Origin: Roridomyces roridus
Taxonomy: Eukaryota; Basidiomycota; Agaricomycetes; Agaricales; Mycenaceae
Length of the DNA: 64,000 bases
Direction: 5' to 3'
Assembly: GCA_029378245.1 (NCBI GenBank)
Contig: JARKIF010000025.1
Span: 496,001 to 560,000 of the forward strand
Shown: piece by piece, positions 27,032 through 38,184 of the stretch
How the letters are laid out: the number at the start of each line of letters is the position of its first letter
Numbering within the stretch: position 1 is the first letter of the stretch
Made by a program: the position numbers and the translations under genes
The notes under the pieces: generated by a model
Seen by the model: the letters and a program-made list of their open reading frames with translations, nothing else
Told to the model about the DNA's origin: nothing
Database searches by the model: none

Positions 27032-28486
27032 TCAAAATTTGATAACAACCTTCCCAATATGAGCCTGCGACTCGAAATGCGCAAAAGCCGATTTGGTGTC
27101 CTCAAAGTCCAACACCCGATCAATAACCGGCCGTGTAGCCTCGGGATGTGCCTGGATCATGAGCATCATATCCTTGAGCCTGGCGAGAACCTCAGGATCA
27201 GTTCAATAGTTTTTCGCAGGGAGCACTCGACGCACTGTTGAATGGACGCAACGTAGATGCCGCGAAGTTTGAGCCCTTTGAACATTATAGTGAGAAGCAT
27301 ATCTCCCGGAGGGGCCGTGTCCTTCTTTGAGACCAGTGAGTCGAAATGTATATAAGTAGGTGGCGGAAATAGCGACGACTTACCGTGCCTCCGATAATCC
27401 CAATGATATCAACACTACCGTTCAACCGCGTAGCCTCCATCGACCGTCCAATGGTCGAATTTCCCGCCACTTCGATGACACGATCAACTCCGCGGCCATT
27501 TGTCAGTCGCAGAACCTCCTCGTCCCAGGCAGGATTGGTGTTATAGTTGATCACATGCTTGGCTCCGAGTCGTGTGGCGACTTTGAGTTTCTCGTCCGAG
27601 GAGGATGTGGCGATAACAGTGGCTCCTGCGGCCACCGCAAATTGAATGGCAAAGCTAAGAGCAGAGTTCACGAAGGGATTCCTGCTTGAGGAGAAAATGT
27701 GCGTACATGGAAACCCCGCCCGTGCCTTGGACGAGGATCGTATCGCCAACCTTCACTCGTTCAAAGCCGCCCATGAACGCGTTCCACACAGTCGCAGCAG
27801 CACAACTATCCTGTCGTCAGTGGATGAAAGACAGCTAATGCGCAAACAGACGCACGGAAGAGTGGCTGCCTCTTCATAGCTCAGATGTTCCGGAATCGCA
27901 ACCAACGCCTATTCGCCAAAATCAATGGGAATCGAGGATCTGAAACAGAGAAAAGCGCTCACATGCCCCGGATAGTGTCTATACTCCGTCAGCACGCCCT
28001 GCTGCGCCCCACCCAGTGCAGACGCGATGATGTCGTAGCTCAGCTCATCATGCGTCTTGTCGAGCATAAAGTTGGAGCAAACGCGATCTCCCACCTTCCA
28101 CTGTCTCACGTCTGAGCCGACTGCGAGAACTTGGCCGGCCATGTCGGACAGTGGGACGAGGTTGTCGGGAATTCTGTCGTATATACATAAGTGATGAGCG
28201 GAGGGAGAAAGACGATTATAGTACGCACTCGCCCGGGAAGAACTTGTTCTTGAACTCGTACGAAATGAGCAGATCGCGGTATTGAAGTGAGACGACATGG
28301 GTTTTGACGAGGACTTCGTTCGCCTTGAGAGCGTGGATTGGGACCTCGGTGAGCACCAGGTTATTGTACGAGCCGCGCTAAGTGCATCCAAGTCCAGGAT
28401 TAGCCTGTTTATTTTGGGGGGTAGGTCGTGAAATTTAAACGAACCTGGGGATAGGAGTATTGGCGAGTGGTTGTCGGGAGAGACAT
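27032..28486 (-). CDS. Zinc-type medium-chain dehydrogenase/quinone oxidoreductase (MDR), C-terminal frame disturbed
   Basis: NAD(P)H-dependent alcohol/quinone oxidoreductase fold. Exons (28486-28445, 28377-28229, 28173-27963, 27908-27856, 27805-27707, 27654-27384, 27324-27236, 27190 onward) are in phase. The GroES-like half (NLVPLSDMAGQVLAVGSDV, VGDRV) is followed by the Rossmann segment GTGGVSIFAIQFAVAAGATV. RVLDF and AHFESQAHIGKVVIKF are the usual C-terminus. After the last intron the spliced frame stops at 27166, while the family-like C-terminus lies in another frame ending at 27032. An apparent 2-nt insertion near 27186 explains this. Either the last 40 residues are lost or an alternative acceptor is used. 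The zinc-ligand cysteines of true ADHs are not evident. Confidence 0.8.
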
Positions 28487-28569
28487 TGTTGTTATTGAAA
28501 ACTGGGGTCGAGGGAGGCTACCTGGAGTTTAAATACCTGTGTAGCAACCTCATTCAGCATTGGCTCGGG

Positions 28570-29560
28570 GCCCTACGGCGTCTGATTCAGCTTGCTCAGA
28601 GTTCTAAACTCACCGTGTAGGCCGATGCATGAACGATGAGAGAAGACCGACGATGACATAATTGGATGTTTTTGTCCTGGAAATGAGACGAAGAGAATTG
28701 GAATTCGAGTATATACGGGTTTCTCGAAGTTCAAGCATTGGGTGAGATGGGACCAGCAAAATTCCCGAGAGTGAACGGTAAGACGACTACGGCGAGAAGC
28801 AAGAGTAATGACGTTGCCACCGGTGACAGGGTATGGTTCGGGCATCCCTCGGCGTACGAATTCAGCCCGATCAGCAATGGCCCAAGGGGCACCAAAGATA
28901 AGAAATTTCCTATTATAGGAGGGGAGGGGGGGGTCCCTCCAAGGGCTGAAAAAAAGTTTTGCACCAAATTTCCGCAGAGACTGGAAAGGCTCTGTTCGCA
29001 TAGTAGGCCACTGAATAGAGCCCCAGTGAACTTTCTCAATTTCTTCGGTACATGGTCCCGACTTGGTCACGTGTCCGAGTGGTCACGTGCTCTGGTCACA
29101 TGCTGACCTTCATCAACTCAGAATTTCGACGGAAAACCCCGATCTTGGGCTCCAGAGCTGATAGAATGGACTGGAAGCCCTTGGGAGGTATGTACAGGCA
29201 GCAGGGGGGGGAAAATACCCAAAATAATGTCATTTGATGTGTCCCAAAAAGGAAATTTCCTTTTATAGAGGGGGGGAGGGTCTGCTGATTTGGCTGAAAA
29301 AAGAAATTCGAGGTGATGTGCTGATCTCTTATCTTCGGTGCCCCTTGCAATGGCCTCAGAGTGAGTTGCTACATTCGCGGTGACCCGAGGAGGAAGCATT
29401 CGGTGGACCCGAGTTTCACACGATGCCGCGCTGCGTGGGCAGCTGTCGACCAGAGATTCGAGGGGTTATCGACTGTTATCGAGCAACCTTGTGGAGAAGA
29501 GAGGACGCGTCATCGGCCCGTGACACCGAGGTCACGTTCATGATCTCTTGCAATTGCTGC
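28570..29560. other. Gene-free stretch with G-rich purine runs and CACGTG motifs
   Basis: Two related blocks (about 28900-28970 and 29245-29310) share a TTTCCTNTTATAG(A)GGGGGAGGG core followed by GGCTGAAAAAA, suggesting a small duplicated repeat. At 29064-29103 the motif GGTCACGTG or GGTCACATG occurs three times in 40 bp. No frame here looks like a gene. Confidence 0.35.
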
Positions 29561-29608
29561 CATCAATCGGCTTAGGTAATCCCCGCTCTCTTGCTTCCCG
29601 CCTCCATC

Positions 29609-30160
29609 ATGGGTCTTTCCGACGCGCCGCCCGAGATCCTATCCCGGATTCTTTTGCTGTTAGATCCACCGACGATGCTCAGATGTTCCTCCGTGCGACG
29701 CATGCGCGTCAGTGGCACGACACAATCGCCGGCTGCTCGCATATGTAGTACGAAATCCAACTCTGGAAGGCTGGTCTCATCTGCGGCCACCCAAGCTCAA
29801 TGTCAGCGGTGGAAAACCTGCAGTTACTGGCCAAGCATCGGCGTGCGTGGAGAGAGCTCGACTGGACGTCAAAGACTACTGTTGGCCTTCCGCACTGCGA
29901 GCGCGCGTGCGCTTGTCGCCGGTGTCTTTGCGTTTCAAGAGAACGGTCCCAATATCTACACCCTTGCATTGAAAGAGACTCCGCCTCCCCATGTTCACAC
30001 ATCTGACCTCTCGATCCGGGTACAAAGCTGCGAACCCTGTCGACGAATCAACCCCACCGATGGCTCGCAGTCCGACCATGACAGTTGGCGCCGTCGCCGA
30101 GAAACTGGTGGCGATCCACATCGCAGAAGACGTGGTTCGTGTCTCGTTTGGAACAGATAG
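29609..30160 (+). pseudogene. F-box protein pseudogene
   Basis: The ATG at 29609 starts a good F-box (LSDAPPEILSRILLLLDPPTMLRCSSV). The frame then slips near 29695, continues as RQWHDTIAGCSHM, and hits a TAG where CAG is expected. Family-like sequence (YEIQLWKAGLI..., LLAKHRRAWRELDW) goes on in the same register and later shifts again. It ends about 30160. Confidence 0.65.
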
Positions 30161-30509
30161 GTAGAATTCGTCTCTGGAATTGGCGTTCATCGAGTCAAGG
30201 GCTTTGATCCATATATACACAAGGCGTGGCCTGGCATCTCATCTCATGAACCCTTTTTTTCAGGTGTCGGCCGAGCGTCAGCGACCTTTGCGCATAGCAC
30301 CATAGCAAGCATCTCATATTTCACCTCCTTCCACAATGAACCAGACATGATTTAGTGATTAGGCAACGACGAAGCCAGCGACGAAGATGGCACCAACTCT
30401 GAGATTGGTGCGCACTACATATTGTAATTCAACTCATGTGCACGCGCTGGCTGTAACACTATGTGGCTCGTTCGATTCGTGCCATGTATGTGATAGACTC
30501 CACATCGTT

Positions 30510-32750
30510 TTATACTTTCCAATCCTCCTTCATTTTCTCGGTCAAGTCCCGTACCAAAACTTCCGCCTGCCCTTCAGAATAGCGCCCCTGGTGAATCCCC
30601 TTCACAATCCCCACCAACCCATCGAACAGCTGCGAACTCGTCAAGCGCAGAGGAAACGGCGCGGTGCACCCGCTTGAACCGGTCCCAAACCGTATCCAAT
30701 GGAGCATTAAACGACCGCGTCCGCGGGCAAGACGACCCAGGTGCGGAACCGCCTCCGCTGGGCCCATTCTGTCGAGAGTGAGAACAGAGACATTGACCCC
30801 CGTGGGGCGCGTGTAGTCAAAGGCCACGAAGAAAGGCGTATCGGACGTAGTTTGGAGCATGAGTCGGACGATGTCCATGCAAATTTGGAATCGGAAGTGG
30901 TAGTAGTCGCTGTGCATCATCATTCGGAGGATGACCTCTCGCGATGGCTCATGCCGAGCTCGGTGATTACTTCTTTGGATGAGATATATATTGGCGGAAA
31001 TATAAAGGCAACGTACCACGGTGGACAGGTAACAGGACATGGCATTCTTCTCGGTGCCCTGCAATCCAATCGGCACGTTGACACTCGCGCGAACAGTACA
31101 CGATTGTACTGCATCCTGCGCAGCGTCGAAAAGCGTCGTTTAGGGTGACTTGGTCGCACTGTTGGCCGGTCAGAGTGTCAAGCGTACCAACTGCGACGAA
31201 CCCACTTCCAGGTTATCGCATCTGACAGGGGGCCAAGTCCTTTTGGATGCCTCCCAGCCTTCTACGAGTTGGCTTCGATCCCGCACCATGGTCTTCAAAC
31301 TACCCCAGCATGGGTTCAGCAGCGATTGCGACAGCCCCACCTGCTGTGCAAGCTGCTCAACCCGAGCGAAAGACGCCTTCATTTCCACGATGACGGAGTA
31401 GGAGACCAACAGCGGTGGGATCGTGAGTCCTAGAAGCTGGCTATACTCCGTCACGCCGTGGTCGGATTGGTTCAGCATATTTGCGCCGGCGACGACGACA
31501 CGGTCCAAGAGACCAGCTCGAAGAGCCTTCACCAGCCAAGGGTACCCCGGAGATGTGTTTAAATAGGTCTTGAGAGTGGTAAGACAAACTTCAATAACGG
31601 TCCACCGCTGTTGCGCGAACGAGACCAGCCCATTGCCGATATCCAGTGTCGAGACAAGCCAGCCCATAATCCCATGGGAAAGGAGGTAGGAAACGAGATC
31701 GGGCAATAGATTGGCAATGTCCTGCAGGAGGAGGAGGGTGGCTGTCACGGCGCTGACGGCGGCGTCGGGGTTCGACTCGACGCACGACAGCGCCTGGGCG
31801 AGATTTGTCGTGAGGGTGTCCATGAACGCTTTGTGGGTGCCGCCACAGCCTTCCACGACCTCGACCAGGCCCCTGGCCTCCTTGATATCCGACAGAGCGA
31901 GCAAGGCGTGTGATATGAGCCCCACACTCGCCGGGTCGTCCTTGTCGTACAAGTTGTGCACGAGAGTCGTCCAACCGGTGGCAAGGATTCGACGAGCCCC
32001 TTCGGTTGAGTAGATATGCTGACATGTGGGAGGATGTTGGATGAATTTCAAGACGATCTGGGACTGGGACGTATGAATGGACACCGCGTCGGCTAGGCTG
32101 GATGGATAGAGCGACAGGAATGTCATCCATTTCCAGAGCCGGTACCAGAGATCCGGGGTCGCTTCCAGAGGAAACAGCGGACTACGTATCAGGATGCCCA
32201 AGGTGGACAGTGTCGTGATGACGATTTCGATGCGCGGGGGGAGTCTGTCTAGATTATCCGGATCTTCCAGGGATGGGATCATTGATGGGTCCAGATTCCT
32301 ATATAGTGTTGCCGTCGAGCTGAGTTGAGTTGAGCCGATGTCACCAACTCGTTCCAACTCGATCTGTCGAGTCGAGCCGAGCGGAGTGCGAGTTAGTGCC
32401 GAGTTGTCTCACGTGGCTGATCAGCCGCTGCATAAGGCAATGTCATCAGATGCCATCATGTAATGCCACCGCACCAAGGACAAAATAGGACGAAATGATG
32501 GTCCGTTGCCAGAATAGGCAGCCCATCACCAACAGTTGCCGACTCGACACCAACTCGACATCGGCTCGCATCGGCTCGTTTACTCGAGTCCATCAACTCG
32601 TTGCCCGAGTCGAGCTCCACACCGATTTGGACTCACCTCGACGGCAACACTATTCCTATAGACGACGGGAAGAAGTCCGAGAGCCTCATCGTTCGTGAGA
32701 CTTCGAGCCAGGGTGCGTATTCTGGTGACATCCCGCGCACGGCCATTCAT
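30510..32750 (-). CDS. MYND-type zinc-finger protein, first exon split by a hAT-like MITE
   Basis: Exons 32357-31206 (open part), 31158-31017 and 30958-30510. A helical, probably armadillo-like region of about 380 residues precedes a MYND finger (RCDNLEC...FRRCAGCSTIVYCSRECQRADWIAGHREECH) split by the first intron. MYND fingers mediate protein-protein contacts; this family's role in Agaricomycetes is unknown. The MITE at 32304-32652 interrupts exon 1. Removing it with one 8-bp target copy leaves an uninterrupted frame from the ATG at 32750 (1188 nt of exon 1, phase kept, 592 residues in all). As it stands, translation from 32750 stops inside the MITE. The first downstream in-frame ATG is at 32282 (about 555 residues), so a shortened product is possible. 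Confidence 0.8.
32304..32652. mobile_element. 349-bp hAT-type MITE inside the MYND gene's first exon
   Basis: 16-bp perfect terminal inverted repeats (TAGTGTTGCCGTCGAG) are flanked by identical 8-bp duplications TTCCTATA (32296-32303 and 32653-32660). The interior is rich in CGAGTTGG/GACTCGAG-like repeats and has no coding capacity. Confidence 0.92.
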
Positions 32751-32851
32751 GGCTGCGGATGCGATCGGCTTGGAGACAATGCGTTAATAGTCTCCCAACG
32801 TCATACTCGGATGAACAAAATTAGATAGTCGTAATTTTTTGTTGTTCATCT

Positions 32852-33147
32852 AGAGTCTGATTCAATCGACAATGATCGACCCGTACCTCTTAGCCGAGCC
32901 CACGTGAAAGCACGTGCCGCTTTCCCACCCGCTTGCGGCACAACTCGAAGCACTGATCCTGGCAAATCTCAGCACTCAATGGTACTCAGACTCATGTGTA
33001 CACTATCCAGTGACATTTATTGACCCTTCCGAGCGCCAAAAACGAGCCCGAACATCCGTAGAAAACGGGTGGGAAAGTTGCACGTGCTAACACGTGCCTC
33101 GGCTAAAGAGGTACGGGTCAACAGCTGTCAATTGACACAGACTAATG
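32852..33147. repeat. About 300-bp element with long imperfect inverted repeats
   Basis: The arms (about 32852-32941 and 33066-33147) match in inverse orientation. They share GACCCGTACCTCT, AGCCGAG, two CACGTG-containing boxes and CTTTCCCACCCG. No clear target duplication was found. Probably an old MITE or foldback element. Confidence 0.6.
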
Positions 33148-33239
33148 CGTTAACAGGGGAACCAAGAGAGGGCTGTGTTTTTTTTTACCCGAAGAGAGCC
33201 GCGAATCTTGGAAATATTCCGCGGGGAAAGTGCAGCGTG

Positions 33240-33660
33240 AATGGTGGTCATGGTTTGCGGACAAGCTTGTGACGCGTTACATGTTTTTCGATCAACCGGA
33301 AGTAACATTATGCAGGCCGGCCCGGGCCCCCACGGCGAACGCGTTATGATATTCGACGTTGAGGAGGATCATCAGAATCTGCATGTTCTCGAATTTGACG
33401 TCATTCCAAAGGATCTGGAGGAAGACGGGTCGGATACCTTGGTTTTGGAGCCGACCACCATCCACACACCGTTCCACCACCACGTACTAGTACCTGCCCT
33501 TCCGTCGTACTAGTACGGTACGCTTCTCACCGGTCACCACGGACCAGTATTTTTAAACGCTCCTGATTGGGCAGTATCATATTATCATTGCGGAGGACTC
33601 GGATGAGGTGCGTCTTCTGTACGCTCCCCTGCGTCGATGGGTCTAATGACCTACTCTAGA
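33240..33660 (+). pseudogene. Fragment of an F-box-family C-terminal region
   Basis: The frame GERVMIFDVEEDHQNLHVLEF...VLEPTTIHTPFHHH...ALPSY resembles the C-terminal part of Agaricomycete F-box proteins. It ends in a stop and is followed by related words in another frame (near 33600). No start or upstream exons were found. It may be the displaced 3' part of the relic at 29609; this is an inference. Confidence 0.3.
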
Positions 33661-33846
33661 TGGCCAAGATGACTGTATTCAAAATTTGACTTTGAGATTG
33701 GTCTGAATTCCTTGACATTCTCGTCCTGGGATAGCTACTGGCACGTCTTTATGGGCTCAGGCTGGTAACTCACTTTGTTCTTCTGTGTCGATGCAGAGTC
33801 GATAGAATGTGAGAAATGAACCAAAAAGTCGTTGCAATATTTTTGG

Positions 33847-34360
33847 TAATGGCTCTCGCACGAATCGAACGTGCACTTTAAGCCTGGACTCAGAACCACT
33901 GCTGTGGAGAGTTCACGACAACCTCGAACTCGTCGACGTCGCCCACAAAGAATGATGTCTTGATAGGCTTCAGGGATTCTCTCTGCAACAGTGCGAGAAG
34001 AAAAAACGAATAAAAATTACTTGCTGACATATTATGGTACATGGTTCTTGGGCGAGCCGACCCGTGAACGCGCACCTTGAAAGTTGAAACCAAAGGGGAT
34101 TGCAAACTGAAGGGAACACCGACAGGCTGCTCTGATGTGCTGCAGGGTAGTCACTCGGGAGAGTACCATATACGTATGATGTCCAGCCTACACGATCCAG
34201 CGCTCATACCCCTTGCTTTGGTTCTTGCCCGACCCGCAAGGGAGTTCGGTAGTTCGGTATTCGCACCAGTTTGGGAGGTGAACAAAAAGACCTTCAGAAT
34301 CTCTGCCAGGGCTCTTGCACGTGTCGAACGTGGACCTCCTTGGACGAAGCTTACTTTCAG
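33847..34360 (-). other. Two tRNA-like 3' halves in a gene-free stretch
   Basis: Near 33850-33880 the minus strand has a perfect T-arm (GCACG-TTCGATT-CGTGC) and acceptor-like GAGAGCCA. Near 34308-34335 a poorer copy (CACG-TTCGACA-CGTG) ends AAGAGCC. Neither has a recognisable 5' half. The rest of 33660-34480 holds nothing I can identify. Confidence 0.3.
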
Positions 34361-34492
34361 GTGTGAGGGAAGGCTCCAGCCTCCAAGAGCCTGCTCTGAT
34401 GCGCCGTTGACAACGGCGCATCGTTGTGAATCCAAGTGAGAGCCCCATTCCAGAAGTTGATACATTTGAATTATAAACACCCCGCATCTAAT

Positions 34493-35346
34493 CTACCAAG
34501 CAATCTCATCCGTCTTTGGAGGCCCGGGAATAGTCTCAAAGTTCAAAAACTTGCCACTCGTCTCCTCCTTTGTCGCACTATCCACGCGATTCAAAATCCC
34601 CGTAACAGACTCCTCCACCGTATTCGGCGCATGAGGCATCCCATTCGCCTCAGCCCCAGCATTTCCCATATCCGTCTGCACCCACCCAGGGTGAAGCGCG
34701 TACACCGTGAGTGTGGGGTTCTCCGCGTCGAGGGTCTTGACGATGAAGTTGCCGGCGGCTTTGGAGCCCATGTACGCTGGCGCTTGGAGGTTCATGTACG
34801 CGCCGAGGGAGCCGCCGATAGAGGATATGTATACGAGCTGCGGCTTGCTCGAGGCAAGGAGGAGTTTGTGGGCCGCTTGCCACAGGATGATGAGGCCGAG
34901 GGTGTTGATCTGGTAGTGCTCAAGGAAGTCGTCGGGGTTGGAGGTCGCGATGGGGCCGAATTGCTTTGAGATGCCTACGCGAAAGTGTCAGGAAACGGCG
35001 CCAGATAAGAGGAACAAGCGCCGACGCACCTGCGCTGGAGATGACGACGTCAAGCTGCCCTGCAGTCTTGGTGATCTCGGCGATAGCAGTCTCGTTGCTC
35101 GCCTTGTCGCTGACGACGAGCTTCACGGGGTGTACGTTGGGGAACTTGGCGGCGAGGTCCGTCAGGGATTTGGCCGTCGGCTCGCGAGCGCCGGCAAAGA
35201 CGATCGCGTTGGGACGCTCTGCGAGCTTGGCGACGAGGGCGTACCCAATTCCGCGGTTGGTACCGGTGACTGCGAGTGAAATGAGATTAGCGTCAGGGAG
35301 AAGGCGGCAAAGGGGGCGCACTGAGGTAGACGGTCTTGCCGGACAT
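34493..35346 (-). CDS. Short-chain dehydrogenase/reductase (C-factor/sniffer-like SDR)
   Basis: Exons 35346-35322, 35269-35030 and 34974-34493 give 248 residues. The N-terminal MSGKTVYLITGTNRGIG provides the nucleotide-binding TGxxxGIG (10-17). SSAG (about 85-88) replaces the usual NNAG. The catalytic Ser139/140 and YMGSK (Tyr156, Lys160) are present, followed by HPGWVQTDMG. Introns of 52 and 55 nt split the gene. Classical SDR length. The substrate cannot be inferred. Confidence 0.92.
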
Positions 35347-35399
35347 TTTGGATGTGGATGAGGAAGAAGAGGAAGAAGAGTGCCTTGAGGGTAGACTGG

Positions 35400-37800
35400 C
35401 TCAGCACCGGGGTAGATATAGTGGCCAGAGTATCAGTCAGGCATTGCCATTAGTGAGCGCGGATACCGAGATGGATACGCTGACGACGAGGGAGAAGGCA
35501 AGGGGCATCACTGTCTCCCGGGCCGATCACGGATTTTGATGTGGGTCAGCACAAAAACAATTATGTGCGCTTTTCGTAGGCTTAAGAATTGAACGAGACT
35601 CGCAGTCCTTGTGCCTAAGACCGCTTTCGCAAAAGTTGAGAATAGTGCTGAGTCTGCCGAATACATTTTCTGTCACGGAGGCAGAATACATTGATGGGCC
35701 GTCACTGATCGGTGAACCAAGCCTCGGCGATCCACATTCCCGACCGCCGACCCCTAGTACCTAAGGATACTCTGAGCGCTCGCCAATCTCACCTGGTGCG
35801 ATTTCTTGGCGCGCACCTAATATAATCGTTTGGTTCCACCGTGCCAGGACCATCGCTTGAAATTGCGGACGCCTCGCGTCCTCAATCAGCACGGATCCTG
35901 ACTGTTCTTCGTTCGACTCGAGGTATGGTTGCTGTGGGATAGGATTCGTGTATCTTTTTTCCCCTCAGCGCCTCACAACGTTCAATCTTGCCCGGAAACT
36001 CGATTGATTGATTCCGCGTCGGGTTACTTCGCGCACTGATCGTCGAGTCAACCAGTAACTAATCCGATTACTAGTGTGCATATTGTCAGTGTATTTCGGG
36101 CCTTGCGAGGGCTCCATGGGGCTCGACCATCGTTGAAAATTGAAAGCTAAGTATGTAGGCTCGAGTGAGCCGAATCCAGCCTGTCTGTGGGCAAGTGTCG
36201 TGTCTATTGAGATTCGACACTTTCATAGACAAACCGGTTCTGGTGTAGAAGTTAAGGTGAACCTTCAATGTCAATGTCTCCACTCAACCTCTTGTTCCTC
36301 ATACGAGATGCGGTTCAACAGGCTCTTCCTCGTTCGAGTCGAGGTAGGGTTACTGCTCGATCATTTCCGAGAGCATTTTGCCCCGACTCCCCAGCGCTTC
36401 GCTAATCTTGTGTCGCTACTTGACTCTGCGCCCGGGCTTCCTAGGTTCCCGGTTGTGGATGTTCATTAGGAAATTTGACACCAAAGGGAGCGAAAGCAAA
36501 AGATCGAAGACGAGTCAGTGTGTCAAGAGAGTAGGGCATGAAGCCTACGTATGGCGGGTCACTTGAGGATACACAAGTGAAATCCTACCATGGCATTCAG
36601 CGCCGTCTGGCTGGTTACCTATGCTATATCTCAAGATCGTTCAAGCCCAAGGGAACCTTCATGCCGGGATGTATATATACATACAGTTCAACCAGAAGTC
36701 AAGGAGATTGTTTGCATCGGAGATGTGAAGTTCTTGCGTCTCAGGGGATCGAGTTCGTCTCTTGGCGGCTCCGTATGCTGATGATCATCGGGTTTTTCTT
36801 TTTTCTTTTACATCGTTACTATGTAATCGGCGTAAATGATCGCTGGCCAGGGTCAAGCAAGGCATTCAGCGCCGTCTGGCTGATTACCTATTATATACCT
36901 CAAGATCGTTCAAGTTATGCCGGGATGTATACAGCAACCAGTTCAATGTTCAACAAGAAATCAAGTAGGTTGTGAGCATTGGACTCTGAGGATGTGAAAT
37001 TCTTGCGTCTCAGTGGCAGGGGATCGAGTTCGACTCTCGGCGGCTGCGTGTGCTGATGAGCATGCAGGATTTTTGTTCTTTTACTTACTTCATTGCCAAT
37101 CGGCGTAAATGATCGCTAGCCAGGGTCAAGCAAGGCAGGAAGGCCGACCTCTACCCACTTCAGCGGTTTTTTTTTTACTAACCGGCCTCCCGATTTTTCA
37201 TCGATGTTTCAATGACCCAACCGATCCGACGATCCGGATTACTCAGAAGCTTGTTTTGTCCTCCGCACTTCACTTTTCAATCCTGTTACTTAGCTGAACT
37301 GCGGCATACTCTTCATGTCTCCACCCAGCCTCAGCCCATGAGTATTCCCGACCGTCTCGAGGTACGGTTACTGTGGACATAGAAACCACTGCTTCTTTTG
37401 TCCTCCGCGCCTCGCTTTTTCCAACTTTGGACGGCGAATCGACTCCAGGTCTGGGATACCTTCCCAAGTTGTCTTAATCTTTATAAGAAATTTGGAACAA
37501 AAGCAAGAGAAAGCAAAAGATTCGACTCAAGCAAGCAAGGCTTCACGTCGATTCGAACGACGGTCTCCTGCGTAATATGCTCAATATGGCCCACAAATAA
37601 CCAGAGCAGACGCGGACCACCCGCCTTGAAGCCTGCGTGTTGCGGGTCGCTTGGGAATACACAGCTGAAATCTCACAACTGAAGCTATATTCGCGATCGT
37701 CGTTCCTTCTTCGACGTTCTCCGAGCGGACATCCAGAAACACCGATAATATACAAAAATTACGATTACTTTGGACCAGTGTACTTCTTCATCTATATGGC
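35400..37800. repeat. Repeat-rich stretch with tRNA-derived-looking units
   Basis: A unit of the type TTCTTCGTTCGACTCGAGGTACGGTTACTG recurs near 35911, 36325 and 37350 (related copies near 11724, 44358 and 44738). It contains a GTTCGACTC box like the pol III B box. A second pair (about 36580-36790 and 36860-37075) duplicates a 200-bp unit whose end (TTGGACTCTGA...ATCGAGTTCGACTCTCGG) resembles a tRNA-Gln-type sequence. A third shared phrase (GAAGCCTRCGT...GCGGGTCRCTTG) occurs near 36540 and 37630. No gene is supported. Confidence 0.5.
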
Positions 37801-38184
37801 AGGTATAGTGTAGCAAACCTTTTTTTGACACACCTGGTGGTTTTCTGAGACAAAATGGCACAACTCCGGTGATTTTCGAACCAAAGAAACACAAGCTTGG
37901 CCGAGTTGACACGAAATGACACAACCTGAGAATTAACCAACACGATCGACACAAGTTACACCACCGTGGAATCACAAACAGCACAACCAAAGTGAAACCA
38001 GTCACCTTACACCCCTTGGCCTTGATTAGAAATGTTCGCTTTCAGTGAGATGATCATGCCGTTGACCAGTCGCAAGATCGGCAGACGTACAGGTACACTT
38101 GAGGTACACGGTCGTCTGCGGTGTGCGCTGATGAGTATAATTTCTGCTGGCTTCCAACTTTGGTGCATTCATCTCCCCAGATCT

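Noticed and set aside
28573..29070. 165-codon minus frame upstream of the MDR gene
   Set aside because: Spans G-rich purine runs and a repeat; no domain, no splice signals.
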